From Halosimplex litoreum (GTDB taxonomy: Archaea; Halobacteriota; Halobacteria; Halobacteriales; Haloarculaceae): a DNA stretch of 64,000 nt. Positions 45,373 to 53,128 of the stretch are shown piece by piece. A program made the translations under genes and the position numbers. How positions within the stretch are numbered: position 1 is the stretch's first letter; every line of letters begins with the position of its first letter. The stretch lies in contig NZ_CP065856.1 in the NCBI RefSeq assembly GCF_016065055.1, positions 186,001 to 250,000 on the forward strand, written 5' to 3'. Below the pieces are notes generated by a model that was not told the DNA's origin, searched no databases, and was given only the letters and a program-made list of their open reading frames with translations.

Positions 45373-46284
45373 TTACCTCGTCAGCCTGAGGGGCGAGAGC
45401 GTGGCGAACACCGCTTCCTCCGTTCGCACGACCTCGCTACCCTGGTCTGGAACCGTATTGAGCCAGAGGTCGAACCTTTCGTCGCCTGTCTCCGCCGCGA
45501 CGGTGTCCGGGTCCTCGCCGAGGATAGGGGGCAGCCCCCGCTCGGGCGCACCGAAGGCGACCGTCAGGTCGCCCAGGGGCGCCGCCTCGCCGTCGGATGC
45601 GTCAGATTCGTCGGATCCGCTCGTCTCGGCACCGGATGCGTCGCCATCGCCGCCACGAAGCCGTCCGACCAGCTGGTCGAGCTTCGTGACGGTCAGCTCC
45701 TCGCCGTAGCGAGAGGCCGCGATGGTCAGCCCGGCGTCCGGACGCGCGAGTGCGTCGTCGATATCGGTCGAGTCGACGACGAACCCTGCCGCGGGCTCGT
45801 CGACGAGCTTCGCCCGAACCGGTCGTCGCGAAGAGACCCTGACGGAGACGCGCTCCCCCTCCCCGACCTCCATTCCGGAGGGCACGGGCAGGGAGACTGG
45901 GTGTTGCAGGCCGCAATTGACCCGTACGCGTCCATCAGCACCGACCTCGGTCACGATTCCCTGTCTTAACGACCCCGATTCGTCCGAACCGGAGCCGGTC
46001 CATGAGCGGACCCGGAGCGCCGGCAGGACCCCCGCGTACTCCAGTTCGCCCCGCCTGTCCCATACTTCCTTTCGGAGGTAGGGGGGTGTGGCGGCGTACC
46101 GCAGCACCGTTTCGACGAACCCGGCACCTCGCTTCTCGACCCCGTCGGGGTCGGGATAGACCGTCAGGCGGTCCACCCGGAATATCGCGGCCGCACGGGC
46201 CACGTAGCCGACTTTGCGAGTCGCCTCGCGTTTGTCTTCGGCTTCCCGGGTGAGGGATGCCGGCACGAGCACGCTGGTGGTCAT
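45373..46284 (-). CDS. SPOUT-type RNA methyltransferase (DUF171 family), first gene of the operon
   Basis: 303 residues. The C-terminal AdoMet knot is recognisable: LTVAFGAPERGLPPIL, then FDLWLNTVPDQGSEVVRTEE, as in DUF171/C9orf114-like RNA methyltransferases. A central OB-like insert is present. Homologues precede uL3 in many haloarchaea. The substrate is probably rRNA or another RNA; the site is unknown. Its TATA-like poly-T element at 46342 drives the ribosomal operon. ATG 46284. Confidence 0.85.
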   Translation of the reverse strand: MTTSVLVPASLTREAEDKREATRKVGYVARAAAIFRVDRLTVYPDPDGVEKRGAGFVETVLRYAATPPYLRKEVWDRRGELEYAGVLPALRVRSWTGSGSDESGSLRQGIVTEVGADGRVRVNCGLQHPVSLPVPSGMEVGEGERVSVRVSSRRPVRAKLVDEPAAGFVVDSTDIDDALARPDAGLTIAASRYGEELTVTKLDQLVGRLRGGDGDASGAETSGSDESDASDGEAAPLGDLTVAFGAPERGLPPILGEDPDTVAAETGDERFDLWLNTVPDQGSEVVRTEEAVFATLSPLRLTR

Positions 46285-46341
46285 GCCGTGACGCTTCCGC
46301 GCCGCGCCACTAGACTGTAGCGATACATCCCCAGCCCACCC

Positions 46342-46350
46342 TTAAAAAAA
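46342..46350 (-). promoter_or_regulatory. TATA-like T-run of the ribosomal operon promoter
   Basis: Minus-strand TTTTTTTAAG, about 58-66 nt before ATG 46284; a start 25 nt downstream gives a leader of about 35 nt. The same T-run forms the tail of a hairpin (46351-46367). Confidence 0.45.
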
Positions 46351-46367
46351 GCGCGCTTCACGCGCGC
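46344..46367 (-). terminator. hairpin plus T-run terminator after the zinc-ribbon gene
   Basis: On the minus strand GCGCGCGTGAAGCGCGC (46351-46367) can fold into a GC stem, followed by seven T. It lies 145 nt after the stop of the zinc-ribbon gene, in its orientation. It overlaps the TATA-like element of the next operon. Confidence 0.5.
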
Positions 46368-46384
46368 GGAGGAGAGGCTTTCAC

Positions 46385-46511
46385 ATGGCCACCGTTCACA
46401 CATACACCGTTCGAAGCGCTTCGATACGTACCGGGTGGTCTCCGGTTGCCGTCGGGGTAGATATCGCCGCGATCGGCAGTCGAGCGAGCCGGCGGTCGAG
46501 CGCCACGCCGA
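46385..46511. other. spacer downstream of the zinc-ribbon gene
   Basis: No gene is supported. A plus-strand ORF here is antisense to the zinc-ribbon gene and has an Arg/Ser-rich shadow composition. Confidence 0.3.
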
Positions 46512-46634
46512 CTAGTCGTGGCTCGGTATCGTCTCGTCGCAGACCGGACAGCTACCGCGGCCCTGTCCGGCGTCGAGGTCGTTCGGCTGGCCTGTCCACC
46601 CGCAGACTGGACACTGAACTGGGTCGCCCGGCAT
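46512..46634 (-). CDS. 40-residue double-CPxC zinc-ribbon protein
   Basis: The 40-residue chain has two ligand pairs, CPVCGW at residue 8 and CPVCDE near the end, separated by a glycine-rich loop. This is the architecture of the small haloarchaeal zinc-finger micro-proteins, most of unknown function; some affect biofilm or stress responses. It was too short for a usual gene call, but the tight Cys pattern, the start ATG 46634 and a terminator after it support it. A weak CTTTTCC box lies about 30 nt upstream. Confidence 0.75.
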   Translation of the reverse strand: MPGDPVQCPVCGWTGQPNDLDAGQGRGSCPVCDETIPSHD

Positions 46635-46765
46635 AACGCGTATCGACACGCGTCGCCGGCCGGAAAAGCGTGGTGCCGGTCGGCCGACCGGGCGGGCGCC
46701 GTTCACCGTCGCGAATCGACAGGGGGCACGCCGGTTCCGTCGGCCACTCCGCCCGTTTCGGAAGT

Positions 46766-46773
46766 CTTTTATC
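46766..46773 (+). promoter_or_regulatory. TATA-like CTTTTATC box of the tRNA-Gly transcript
   Basis: It lies in the only AT-rich stretch upstream of the tRNA. A start about 25 nt on (near 46796) would give a leader of about 93 nt, long for a haloarchaeal tRNA. Confidence 0.45.
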
Positions 46774-46799
46774 CCTATCCGCCACTCCGTTATGATGTG

Positions 46800-46888
46800 A
46801 GGCGCGCCGGGTCGACCGGTGGGCGCCGAGCGTGCGTGCGACGGTGTTGAGCGGACGAAGTCCGCGATGCACGTCGCGAACGAAGTGA
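46800..46888 (+). other. structured leader with a tRNA-like fragment
   Basis: It can form hairpin GGCGC...GCGCC (46801-46827) and a second stem GCGACG/CGTCGC (46838-46843 with 46872-46877), enclosing GCGGAC-GAA-GTCCGC. GCGACGGTG at 46838 repeats the first nine bases of the tRNA at 46889. CGTCGC could pair with either copy. Confidence 0.4.
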
Positions 46889-46959
46889 GCGACGGTGGTG
46901 TAGTGGTATCACAGGACCCTGCCACGGTCCTAACGCGAGTTCAAATCTCGCCCGTCGCA
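46889..46959 (+). tRNA. tRNA-Gly (anticodon GCC)
   Basis: A 71-nt cloverleaf. The acceptor stem is GCGACGG with CCGTCGC, the discriminator is A, the D arm is GTG...CAC around TAGTGGTAT, the anticodon stem is GGACC/GGTCC with loop CTGCCAC, and the T arm is GCGAG/CTCGC with TTCAAAT. No intron. CCA is not encoded. Confidence 0.95.
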
Positions 46960-47151
46960 CTCCTTTCGCGAACTACTCCGCGAGCGACCGCTTCCCGTCT
47001 CTCGGACCGACGGGTCTGAGTTCTCTTTCCGTCTCTCGGACGCGTAGCCTCCCTCTTGCGGTCTCGGTCCGAGATAGCGGATCGCCTCCGAGAATCGATT
47101 ATGATTAATCGTTGCTTTCCGGCCGCAGAGTGCGCGGGAGCGAGAACGGTC
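46960..47151. other. spacer after tRNA-Gly
   Basis: 192 nt without a supported gene. TCTTTCCG and ATTATGATTAATCG are AT-rich spots. The latter (about 47098-47111) could be a promoter or terminator, but it matches no start. Confidence 0.3.
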
Positions 47152-47325
47152 TCAGTTCGCGGGCCGAGAGGCGGGCGCCTCACGCCGGATCTCCGCTTTC
47201 CGATCCTCGATGGCGCCTTCGAGCGCGGCGCGCATGTCGACGCCAGTCGCGTCGTCCAGCGCCTGCTGTAGTTTCGCGAGCGTCTCGTCGTCCTCGTAGG
47301 ACGGCGAGTCCGGTAAGCCGGTCAT
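47152..47325 (-). CDS. small acidic helical protein, unknown function
   Basis: 57 residues, mostly helical and acidic (YEDDETLAKLQQALDDATGV, then MRAALEGAIEDRKAEIRREA). No family recognised. Support comes from a TATA-like TTAAGTAT ending 23 nt before ATG 47325 (leaderless spacing) and typical halophilic composition. Transcribed towards the tRNA. Confidence 0.6.
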   Translation of the reverse strand: MTGLPDSPSYEDDETLAKLQQALDDATGVDMRAALEGAIEDRKAEIRREAPASRPAN

Positions 47326-47347
47326 ACCACAGGGACGGCGGAGTTCG

Positions 47348-47355
47348 ATACTTAA
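47348..47355 (-). promoter_or_regulatory. TATA-like TTAAGTAT box
   Basis: Minus-strand TTAAGTAT, 23 nt before ATG 47325. Confidence 0.5.
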
Positions 47356-47574
47356 CGTTTCGGTCTGAGTATCTCGTTTGAGAACCGTGCAACCAGTGGG
47401 CAGCCGAGCGGCATCGAATCGCGTGCCCGGCCGCGAGCCGCCTCCGTTACCCACAGACTCTCCCACCTCGACAGAGCGACCGTCGAACTCGACGTGCTCG
47501 AGCGGTTCCGACGGCGCGGCTCGAGCGTCGACCCGACCGATAGCCACTTGTGGCCTCGGCCCAGAGTACTGCCG

Positions 47575-48399
47575 ATGCAGTGTGACCGGTTGGCACACTC
47601 GCTCGCGCTGGCGCTGTTAGTCCTGCTCGCCGGCTGTGGCGCCCTCGCTGGAGGGGAACCGACCGTCGACGAGACGGTGTCTCCGGCCCCGGTTCCGACG
47701 GACGCCCCGGAGTTCTCCCCGGGGATCGCCCGTGACGACGTGGCCGCGGAGGTCGTGGCGGGCACCCACGAGCGGCGGCTGAGCGAGACGAACTACACGT
47801 TCGTGAGCAAACAGCGCGTGGTCGGTTCGAACGGGACGATGTGGGTGACCAATCGGACCCGGGCGATCGCCAACGACCGGGGGGCGTACTCGGGGCGGAT
47901 CGACCGGCGGGTGAACGAGTTCCCGCTGGGGCGGTTCGCGGCCCCTATCGAGTACTGGGGCAACGAGAGCGTCTACGCGAGCCGGCGGATCCTCTCCGAG
48001 CGGACGAGCTTCTACGGGTGGTCCCGGTCCGACGAGACGGAGGAGTTCACGTCGCTGCCGCTCATCGAGCGCACGCTCTCGGCGACGCGCCTCTCCGTGG
48101 TCGAGCGTCCCGACGGGGTGACGCTCGTCGGCAGTTCGCTCCGGGACCCCGCGGCGCTACCGAGCCCCCCCTATCTGGAGAACCCGCGGAACGTCTCGCT
48201 GACGGTGGTGCTCTCCGAGCGAGGCGTGATCTCGCGGTGGCGGCTGACCTACGACGCGACGCTGGACGACCGGACGGTCCGGGTGCGGCGAGACGCGCGA
48301 CTCACCGACATCGGTTCGACGACGGTCCGTCGACCGGACTGGGTCGACGCCGCCAGGGCCGAGATGCTCGCTCGAGGGGAAGCCGACCCGGAGGAGTGA
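47575..48399 (+). CDS. secreted lipoprotein of unknown function
   Basis: 274 residues. ATG 47575 gives a signal peptide (LALALLVLLAGC, lipobox LAGC at residue 20-23). There is no twin-arginine, so export is by Sec. A Thr/Pro-rich linker is followed by a beta-rich domain with several sequons (NYT, NGT, NRT, NES, NVS), similar in layout to haloarchaeal LolA-like or DUF-type outer proteins; no family assigned. The 27 upstream codons are rejected because the signal would then be internal. Confidence 0.7.
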   Translation: MQCDRLAHSLALALLVLLAGCGALAGGEPTVDETVSPAPVPTDAPEFSPGIARDDVAAEVVAGTHERRLSETNYTFVSKQRVVGSNGTMWVTNRTRAIANDRGAYSGRIDRRVNEFPLGRFAAPIEYWGNESVYASRRILSERTSFYGWSRSDETEEFTSLPLIERTLSATRLSVVERPDGVTLVGSSLRDPAALPSPPYLENPRNVSLTVVLSERGVISRWRLTYDATLDDRTVRVRRDARLTDIGSTTVRRPDWVDAARAEMLARGEADPEE

Positions 48400-48512
48400 C
48401 GACCGGATCGTCGTTTCGGGGGAGCGAGCGGCGCGAACGGCTGTGGCCGAACGCGGCGCGAACGTCCGTGACCGAGGAAAGAACTACCAGCGTCCGCTCG
48501 TAGGGTAGGGGT

Positions 48513-49322
48513 ATGACGGACGACCGACTCCCGCCGATCGGGCTCGGGACCTGGGAGAACGACGACCCGGAGCAGTGTGCGCAGACGGTGACCGACGCCC
48601 TGGAGATGGGGTACCGCCACGTCGACACCGCGCGGTTCTACGGGAACGAGGCCGCGGTCGGCGAGGGTATCGCCGCCGCGGACGTCGCTCGCGAGGACGT
48701 GTTCCTCGCGTCGAAGCTCCACCCGATGGCTGAGGGACTCGCCTCCGACGAGGTGTACGACGGCATCGAAGAGAGCCTGTCGCTGCTCGAGGTGGACCAC
48801 CTCGATCTGGTGTACGTCCACTGGCCGGTCGGCAACTACGACGCCGCCGAGACGCTCTCGGCGTTCGACGACCTCGTCGACGACGGGTTGGCCCGCCGCG
48901 TCGGCGTCTCGAACTTCGACATCGAACTCCTCGAGGAGGCTCGCGACCACCTGGGCGCGCCGCTGTTCGCCAACCAGGTCGAACGGCACCCGATGCTTCC
49001 GCGCGAGGAACTCGTCGCTCACGCCCAGTCCCACGACTATCACCTCGTCGCCTACTCCCCGCTGGGTCGCGGCGAGGCGCTCGACCTGCCGGCCGTCGAG
49101 GCGGTCGCGGAGAAGCACGGCGTCTCACCGGCGCAGGCGTGTCTCGCGTGGGTCACTCACCCCGACAACGTCGTGGCCGTTCCGAAGGCCACCGGACCCG
49201 ACCATCTCGAGGACAACCTCGCGGCCACGGACCTCGAACTCGACCCGGACGACGTCGAACGCATCGACGCCGTCACGACGCGGGAGCGATTCGTCGACCG
49301 CGAAGGCGCACCCTGGAAGTGA
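48513..49322 (+). CDS. aldo/keto reductase
   Basis: 269 residues, the AKR barrel. The catalytic tetrad is visible: Asp and Tyr in YRHVDTARFYGNE, Lys in LASKLHP, His in VYVHWPVG. The NADPH-binding end is VAVPKATGPDHLEDNLAATD. It reduces aldehydes or ketones of sugars or xenobiotics. It precedes the sugar ABC cluster in the same orientation by 78 nt and may belong to it functionally. Confidence 0.88.
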   Translation: MTDDRLPPIGLGTWENDDPEQCAQTVTDALEMGYRHVDTARFYGNEAAVGEGIAAADVAREDVFLASKLHPMAEGLASDEVYDGIEESLSLLEVDHLDLVYVHWPVGNYDAAETLSAFDDLVDDGLARRVGVSNFDIELLEEARDHLGAPLFANQVERHPMLPREELVAHAQSHDYHLVAYSPLGRGEALDLPAVEAVAEKHGVSPAQACLAWVTHPDNVVAVPKATGPDHLEDNLAATDLELDPDDVERIDAVTTRERFVDREGAPWK

Positions 49323-49370
49323 CAATCGTCTCCCGTGCCGAGGGTTCGTAGACGCTCGGCCCGCCGAAGC

Positions 49371-49378
49371 ATATATTA
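49371..49378 (+). promoter_or_regulatory. TATA box ATATATTA of the sugar ABC gene
   Basis: ATATATTA lies 22 nt before ATG 49401, with a weak TAGGGT near the start. A leaderless or near-leaderless transcript is expected. Confidence 0.6.
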
Positions 49379-49400
49379 CCTTCTCCCCATACGGTAGGGT

Positions 49401-50558
49401 ATGGCAGACCTTACCTTGAATAAAATTACCAAGGTGTTCCAGGACGGCGACGACGAGATCGTCGCGGTAGACGATCTGGATCTCGACATCGAGGACGGCG
49501 AGTTCGTGGTGCTCGTCGGACCGTCCGGGTGTGGGAAGTCCACGACGCTGCGGATGGTGGCGGGCCTGGAGACGCCGACGGACGGGGAGATATCGATCGG
49601 TGGAGACCCGATCCAGGACAAACGTCCTCAGGAACGGGACATCGCGATGGTGTTCCAGTCCTACGCGCTGTATCCGCACATGACCGTCCGAGAGAACATG
49701 TCGTTCGGGCTCGAGGAGTCGACGGAGATGTCCGGCGACGAGATCGGAGAGACCGTCGAGAAGGCGGCGGGGACGCTGGATATCACCCAGTTGCTCGACC
49801 GGAAGCCGAGCGCGCTGTCGGGCGGGCAACAGCAGCGCGTCGCGCTCGGCCGGGCGATCGTCCGGAGTCCGGCGGTGTTCCTGATGGACGAACCCCTGTC
49901 GAATCTCGACGCCAAGCTGCGCGCGGAGATGCGTACGGAGCTCCAGCAGCTCCAGGAGGACCTCGACGTGACGACTATCTACGTGACCCACGACCAGACG
50001 GAGGCGATGACGATGGGCGACCGCATCGCCATCCTGGACGGTGGGGAACTCCAGCAGCTCGGGACCCCGATGGAGTGCTACCACGAGCCCGCGAACGTGT
50101 TCGTGGCCGGCTTCCTCGGGGAGCCGTCGATGAACTTCTTCCAACTCGAACGTGACGGCGAGACCCTGACCAGCGAGGCGTTCGACTATCGCCTCTCCCC
50201 GGAAGCGGCGACTGCGGTCGACGGCCACGCGGAGATCACCCTCGGTGTCCGGCCGGAGAGTGTCGAAATCGCCGACGAATACGACGAGACCGACGCCGAT
50301 CTCGTCCCGGCGACGGTCGACGTTGTCGAGCCCCACGGCGACGAGAACGCCGTCCACCTCCGGCTCGGCGACGCCGACACCCGCCTCACCGTCATGGTCG
50401 ACGGGATGCGATACCTCGCGTCCGGTCAGGAAGTCGGCGTCCACTTCCCCGAGGAAGCGATCCACCTCTTCGACTCCGCGACCGGCGACGCGCTCCACAA
50501 CCGCCAGCTCACCAACGTCGAACAGGTAGAAGATATCGGGACGGCCCAATCGGCCTGA
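49401..50558 (+). CDS. ABC sugar importer ATPase (MalK/UgpC type)
   Basis: 385 residues. Walker A GPSGCGKST, signature LSGGQQQR, Walker B VFLMDEPLSNLD, H-loop TVYVTHD-like (IYVTHDQTEAM). A C-terminal TOBE/OB regulatory part (about 250-380) marks CUT1 importers. It energises uptake through the two permeases at 52165 and 53129. It is separated from the binding-protein gene by 221 nt with its own regulatory region, so it is a separate transcript. Confidence 0.95.
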   Translation: MADLTLNKITKVFQDGDDEIVAVDDLDLDIEDGEFVVLVGPSGCGKSTTLRMVAGLETPTDGEISIGGDPIQDKRPQERDIAMVFQSYALYPHMTVRENMSFGLEESTEMSGDEIGETVEKAAGTLDITQLLDRKPSALSGGQQQRVALGRAIVRSPAVFLMDEPLSNLDAKLRAEMRTELQQLQEDLDVTTIYVTHDQTEAMTMGDRIAILDGGELQQLGTPMECYHEPANVFVAGFLGEPSMNFFQLERDGETLTSEAFDYRLSPEAATAVDGHAEITLGVRPESVEIADEYDETDADLVPATVDVVEPHGDENAVHLRLGDADTRLTVMVDGMRYLASGQEVGVHFPEEAIHLFDSATGDALHNRQLTNVEQVEDIGTAQSA

Positions 50559-50662
50559 GGATCCGACCGCCGTCCCTCGAGAGCCGACCGACGGCCCCGC
50601 CTGTCACGACTCGTCTCGTCTCTCGGCCCACCCCGGTCTGGTTCGCCTACGCAAATTCCTCG

Positions 50663-50756
50663 TTAATTAATATTTAACGACCGAAAGTATGCGGAGCATA
50701 GGGCCTAAAACGCCTGTTTTGTATCAATAGGCGATAAACTTCCCAAATGATTATGT
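50663..50756 (+). promoter_or_regulatory. promoter/operator region of the sugar-binding protein gene
   Basis: Three symmetrical elements stand in a row: TTAATTAA (50663-50670), TATGC-GGA-GCATA (50688-50700) and AAAAC-GCCT-GTTTT (50707-50720). Then comes a TATA-like TTATGTA (about 50751-50757), 22-28 nt before ATG 50780. They are likely sites for a sugar-responsive regulator; the TrmB consensus (TACT-N7/8-GAGTA), as I remember it, is not seen. Confidence 0.55.
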
Positions 50757-50779
50757 AGGTAGAATCGTTAGCAGGGTGC

Positions 50780-52132
50780 ATGTCACGAGATGGCAGTTCC
50801 GACAGTGACAGAGTGGATCTGACGCGACGTCGCATGATACAGATGAGTTCGCTAGGTGTCGGTGCTCTCGTCGCGGGCTGCAGCGGTGGTGGTAACGGTG
50901 GCGACGGTGGCGACGGCGGTGACGGCGGTGACGGTGGCGACGGCGGAGGCACCGCCACGATGTCGGACAACGCCATGGAGGCGCTCCACGGCTGGACCGG
51001 CGGCGACGGCGCCGCCGCCGTCGGCAGGCTCGTCGAAATGTTCGAGGAGCGACACCCCGACGTCGAACACGACATCAAACCCATCGGTGGCGACGCGAAC
51101 GAGAACCTCAACGCGACGGTCGCACGGCGCCTCGCCAACCGCAACCCCCCGGACGCGTTCGCGTCCTGGCCCGGCAAGACCATGGAGCAGTACGGCGGGC
51201 GACTGCGGAGCATGGACGACGTGTGGGAGGAGAACGACTACACCGAGACGATACACCCGAAGGCGCGGGAGGCGAGCCGGCTCAACGACGCGTACCGCTC
51301 GATCCCGCTCGGTTCACATCGACTGAACAACCTCTTCTACAACGTGAGCGTCCTCGAAGACGCGGGGGTCGACCCCGCGTCGATCACCTCCTACGACGCG
51401 TATATCGACGCGCTCGACGCCGTCCAGAGCGAGACGGACGCGATCCCGATGACGATGACTACGCGCGGGTCGTGGGCGCCGCTGCAGTACTTCGTCCAGG
51501 TCATGCTCGGCACCGAAGGGCAGGAGGCCTACGAAGCGTGGCTCGACGGCGAGGGCGACCGCGCGGCGCTCGTCCGCTCGCTGGAGAAGACGGCGAACAT
51601 CATCGAGAACTACACGAACGAGGACAAGTCCTCGATCAGCTTCCCCGAGGCCAACGACAAGCTCATCGCGGGCGACGCCGCGTTCTTCACGATGGGCAAC
51701 TGGGCCTACGGGATGTACCGTAACACCGACGGCTTCGAGTACGAAGAAGACTGGGGCTGGGTCGCCTGGCCGGGCACCGACGACATGTACGTCTGGCACC
51801 TCGACAACTTCCTGTTCCCCCGGGACGGCAACGCGCCGCGGAAGGCCGAGGTGTTCGCCGAGTTCATCGGCACCAAGGACGTGCAGGTCGAGTTCAACAA
51901 CCTCAAGGGATCGATCCCGCTGCGCACCGACGTCGACGGTAGCCGATTGACCGACTTCCTCAACCTCAACGTCGAGGACCTGAACAACTTGGAGAAGTTC
52001 CCCCCGACGCTCGCCCACGGGCTTGCGGCCACCGCCGACGAACTCAGCGCGTGTAAAGACGCCATCGCCTCGAACTTCATGGGCCCCTACGAGCCCGAAC
52101 CCACCGCCGATAGCCTCATGCAGGTCTTCTGA
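50780..52132 (+). CDS. sugar ABC transporter substrate-binding lipoprotein (Tat exported)
   Basis: 450 residues. Twin-arginine signal LTRRRMIQMSS and lipobox ALVAGC, then a flexible linker of Gly-Gly-Asp repeats (about residues 36-57), then a type 1 extracellular binding fold (family 1 SBP): FEERHPDVEHDIKPIGGDAN and FPEANDKLIAGDAAFFTMGN. The substrate is not known; neighbouring kinase and aldolase genes point to a sugar or polyol. It is the first gene of the importer-catabolic run. Confidence 0.92.
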   Translation: MSRDGSSDSDRVDLTRRRMIQMSSLGVGALVAGCSGGGNGGDGGDGGDGGDGGDGGGTATMSDNAMEALHGWTGGDGAAAVGRLVEMFEERHPDVEHDIKPIGGDANENLNATVARRLANRNPPDAFASWPGKTMEQYGGRLRSMDDVWEENDYTETIHPKAREASRLNDAYRSIPLGSHRLNNLFYNVSVLEDAGVDPASITSYDAYIDALDAVQSETDAIPMTMTTRGSWAPLQYFVQVMLGTEGQEAYEAWLDGEGDRAALVRSLEKTANIIENYTNEDKSSISFPEANDKLIAGDAAFFTMGNWAYGMYRNTDGFEYEEDWGWVAWPGTDDMYVWHLDNFLFPRDGNAPRKAEVFAEFIGTKDVQVEFNNLKGSIPLRTDVDGSRLTDFLNLNVEDLNNLEKFPPTLAHGLAATADELSACKDAIASNFMGPYEPEPTADSLMQVF

Positions 52133-52164
52133 GCGGTCCTGGCGACCACCATTATCTACAATTT

Positions 52165-53127
52165 ATGGCAAGCTCACAAGACACAGTGTCCGGATCCCGG
52201 AACGTGGAGAGCGCCAGCGAGGCCGACTGGCGTGCCCGGCTCGTCGCGTTCTCGAAGAGCGACTTCGTCCGTTCGTTTCCCTTCTGGTTCGTCCCCTTCT
52301 CGGTCATGGCCCTCGGCGTCTACGGCGGGATCGGCTACAACACGCTGATCTCGCTGACCGACTACGAGGGATTCAACCAGGGCCCCGACTTCACCCAGCT
52401 GGACTTCGAGATGTACGTCCAGGCGATGAACGACCCCTGGGTCTGGACCACCGGCAAGAACACGTTCGTCCTGTTGATCGTCTTCACCACGGTCACGATG
52501 CTGCTCGGGCTGTTCCTGGCGATCATGCTCGACCGTGGGATCCGGTTCAAAGAGCAGATACAGACCATCTACCTGCTGCCGATGGCGCTGTCGTTCGTGG
52601 TGACCGCCCAGTTCTGGCTCTGGATGTACAACGTCAACAACGGGCTGGTCAACACGCTGTTGGGGGTGGTCGGGCTCGGTCCGTTCAACTGGATCGGCAA
52701 CCCGGATCTCGTCCTGGGCGCGGTCATCTTCGCGTTGATCTGGCAGTTCAGCGGGTACGCGATGATCGTCTTCCTCGCCGGGCTCCAGTCGCTGCCCGAC
52801 GACCAGTTCGAGGCCGCACAGGTCGACGGCGCGAGCATCCTCAAGACCTACTGGCGAGTGATCATTCCCCAGCTCAAGTCCTCGTCGGTCAGCGCCGCGG
52901 TCGTGTTGATGATCTTCGCGCTGAAGGCGTTCACCTTCCTGTTCTCGATGTTCGGGCAGTACCGCGTGCCGAAGGCGACGGACATCCTCGCGACGCTGAT
53001 GGTCCGCGAGGCGTTCAAACTACAGAACTGGGCGTACGCCGCCGCCATCGCCACCATCCTGCTGCTGATGGCGCTGGCCGTGATCGCCCCGTACCTCCAC
53101 TATCAGCACAAGCAGGGGAGTCTCTAA
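52165..53127 (+). CDS. sugar ABC transporter permease (MalF type)
   Basis: 320 residues with six predicted spans. The EAA loop EAAQVDGASILKTYWRVIIP couples to the ATPase. The N-terminus is cytosolic and polar. It lies 32 nt after the binding-protein gene, with an AT-rich TTATCTACAATTT between, and 1 nt before the second permease. Confidence 0.95.
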   Translation: MASSQDTVSGSRNVESASEADWRARLVAFSKSDFVRSFPFWFVPFSVMALGVYGGIGYNTLISLTDYEGFNQGPDFTQLDFEMYVQAMNDPWVWTTGKNTFVLLIVFTTVTMLLGLFLAIMLDRGIRFKEQIQTIYLLPMALSFVVTAQFWLWMYNVNNGLVNTLLGVVGLGPFNWIGNPDLVLGAVIFALIWQFSGYAMIVFLAGLQSLPDDQFEAAQVDGASILKTYWRVIIPQLKSSSVSAAVVLMIFALKAFTFLFSMFGQYRVPKATDILATLMVREAFKLQNWAYAAAIATILLLMALAVIAPYLHYQHKQGSL

Positions 53128-53128
53128 G

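Noticed and set aside
43559-45709. A 716-codon plus-strand ORF over uL4, uL3 and the SPOUT gene
   Set aside because: Antisense to three well-identified genes.
46385-46636. An 83-codon plus-strand ORF before the tRNA
   Set aside because: Overlaps the zinc-ribbon gene and is Arg/Ser-rich, as antisense frames here are.
46838-46877. A second tRNA gene upstream of tRNA-Gly
   Set aside because: Only acceptor-like ends are present; there is no D, anticodon or T arm in about 40 nt.
50880-50950. GGTGGCGAC-type repeats as a mobile or CRISPR-like repeat
   Set aside because: It is the coding sequence of the Gly-Gly-Asp linker of the binding lipoprotein.
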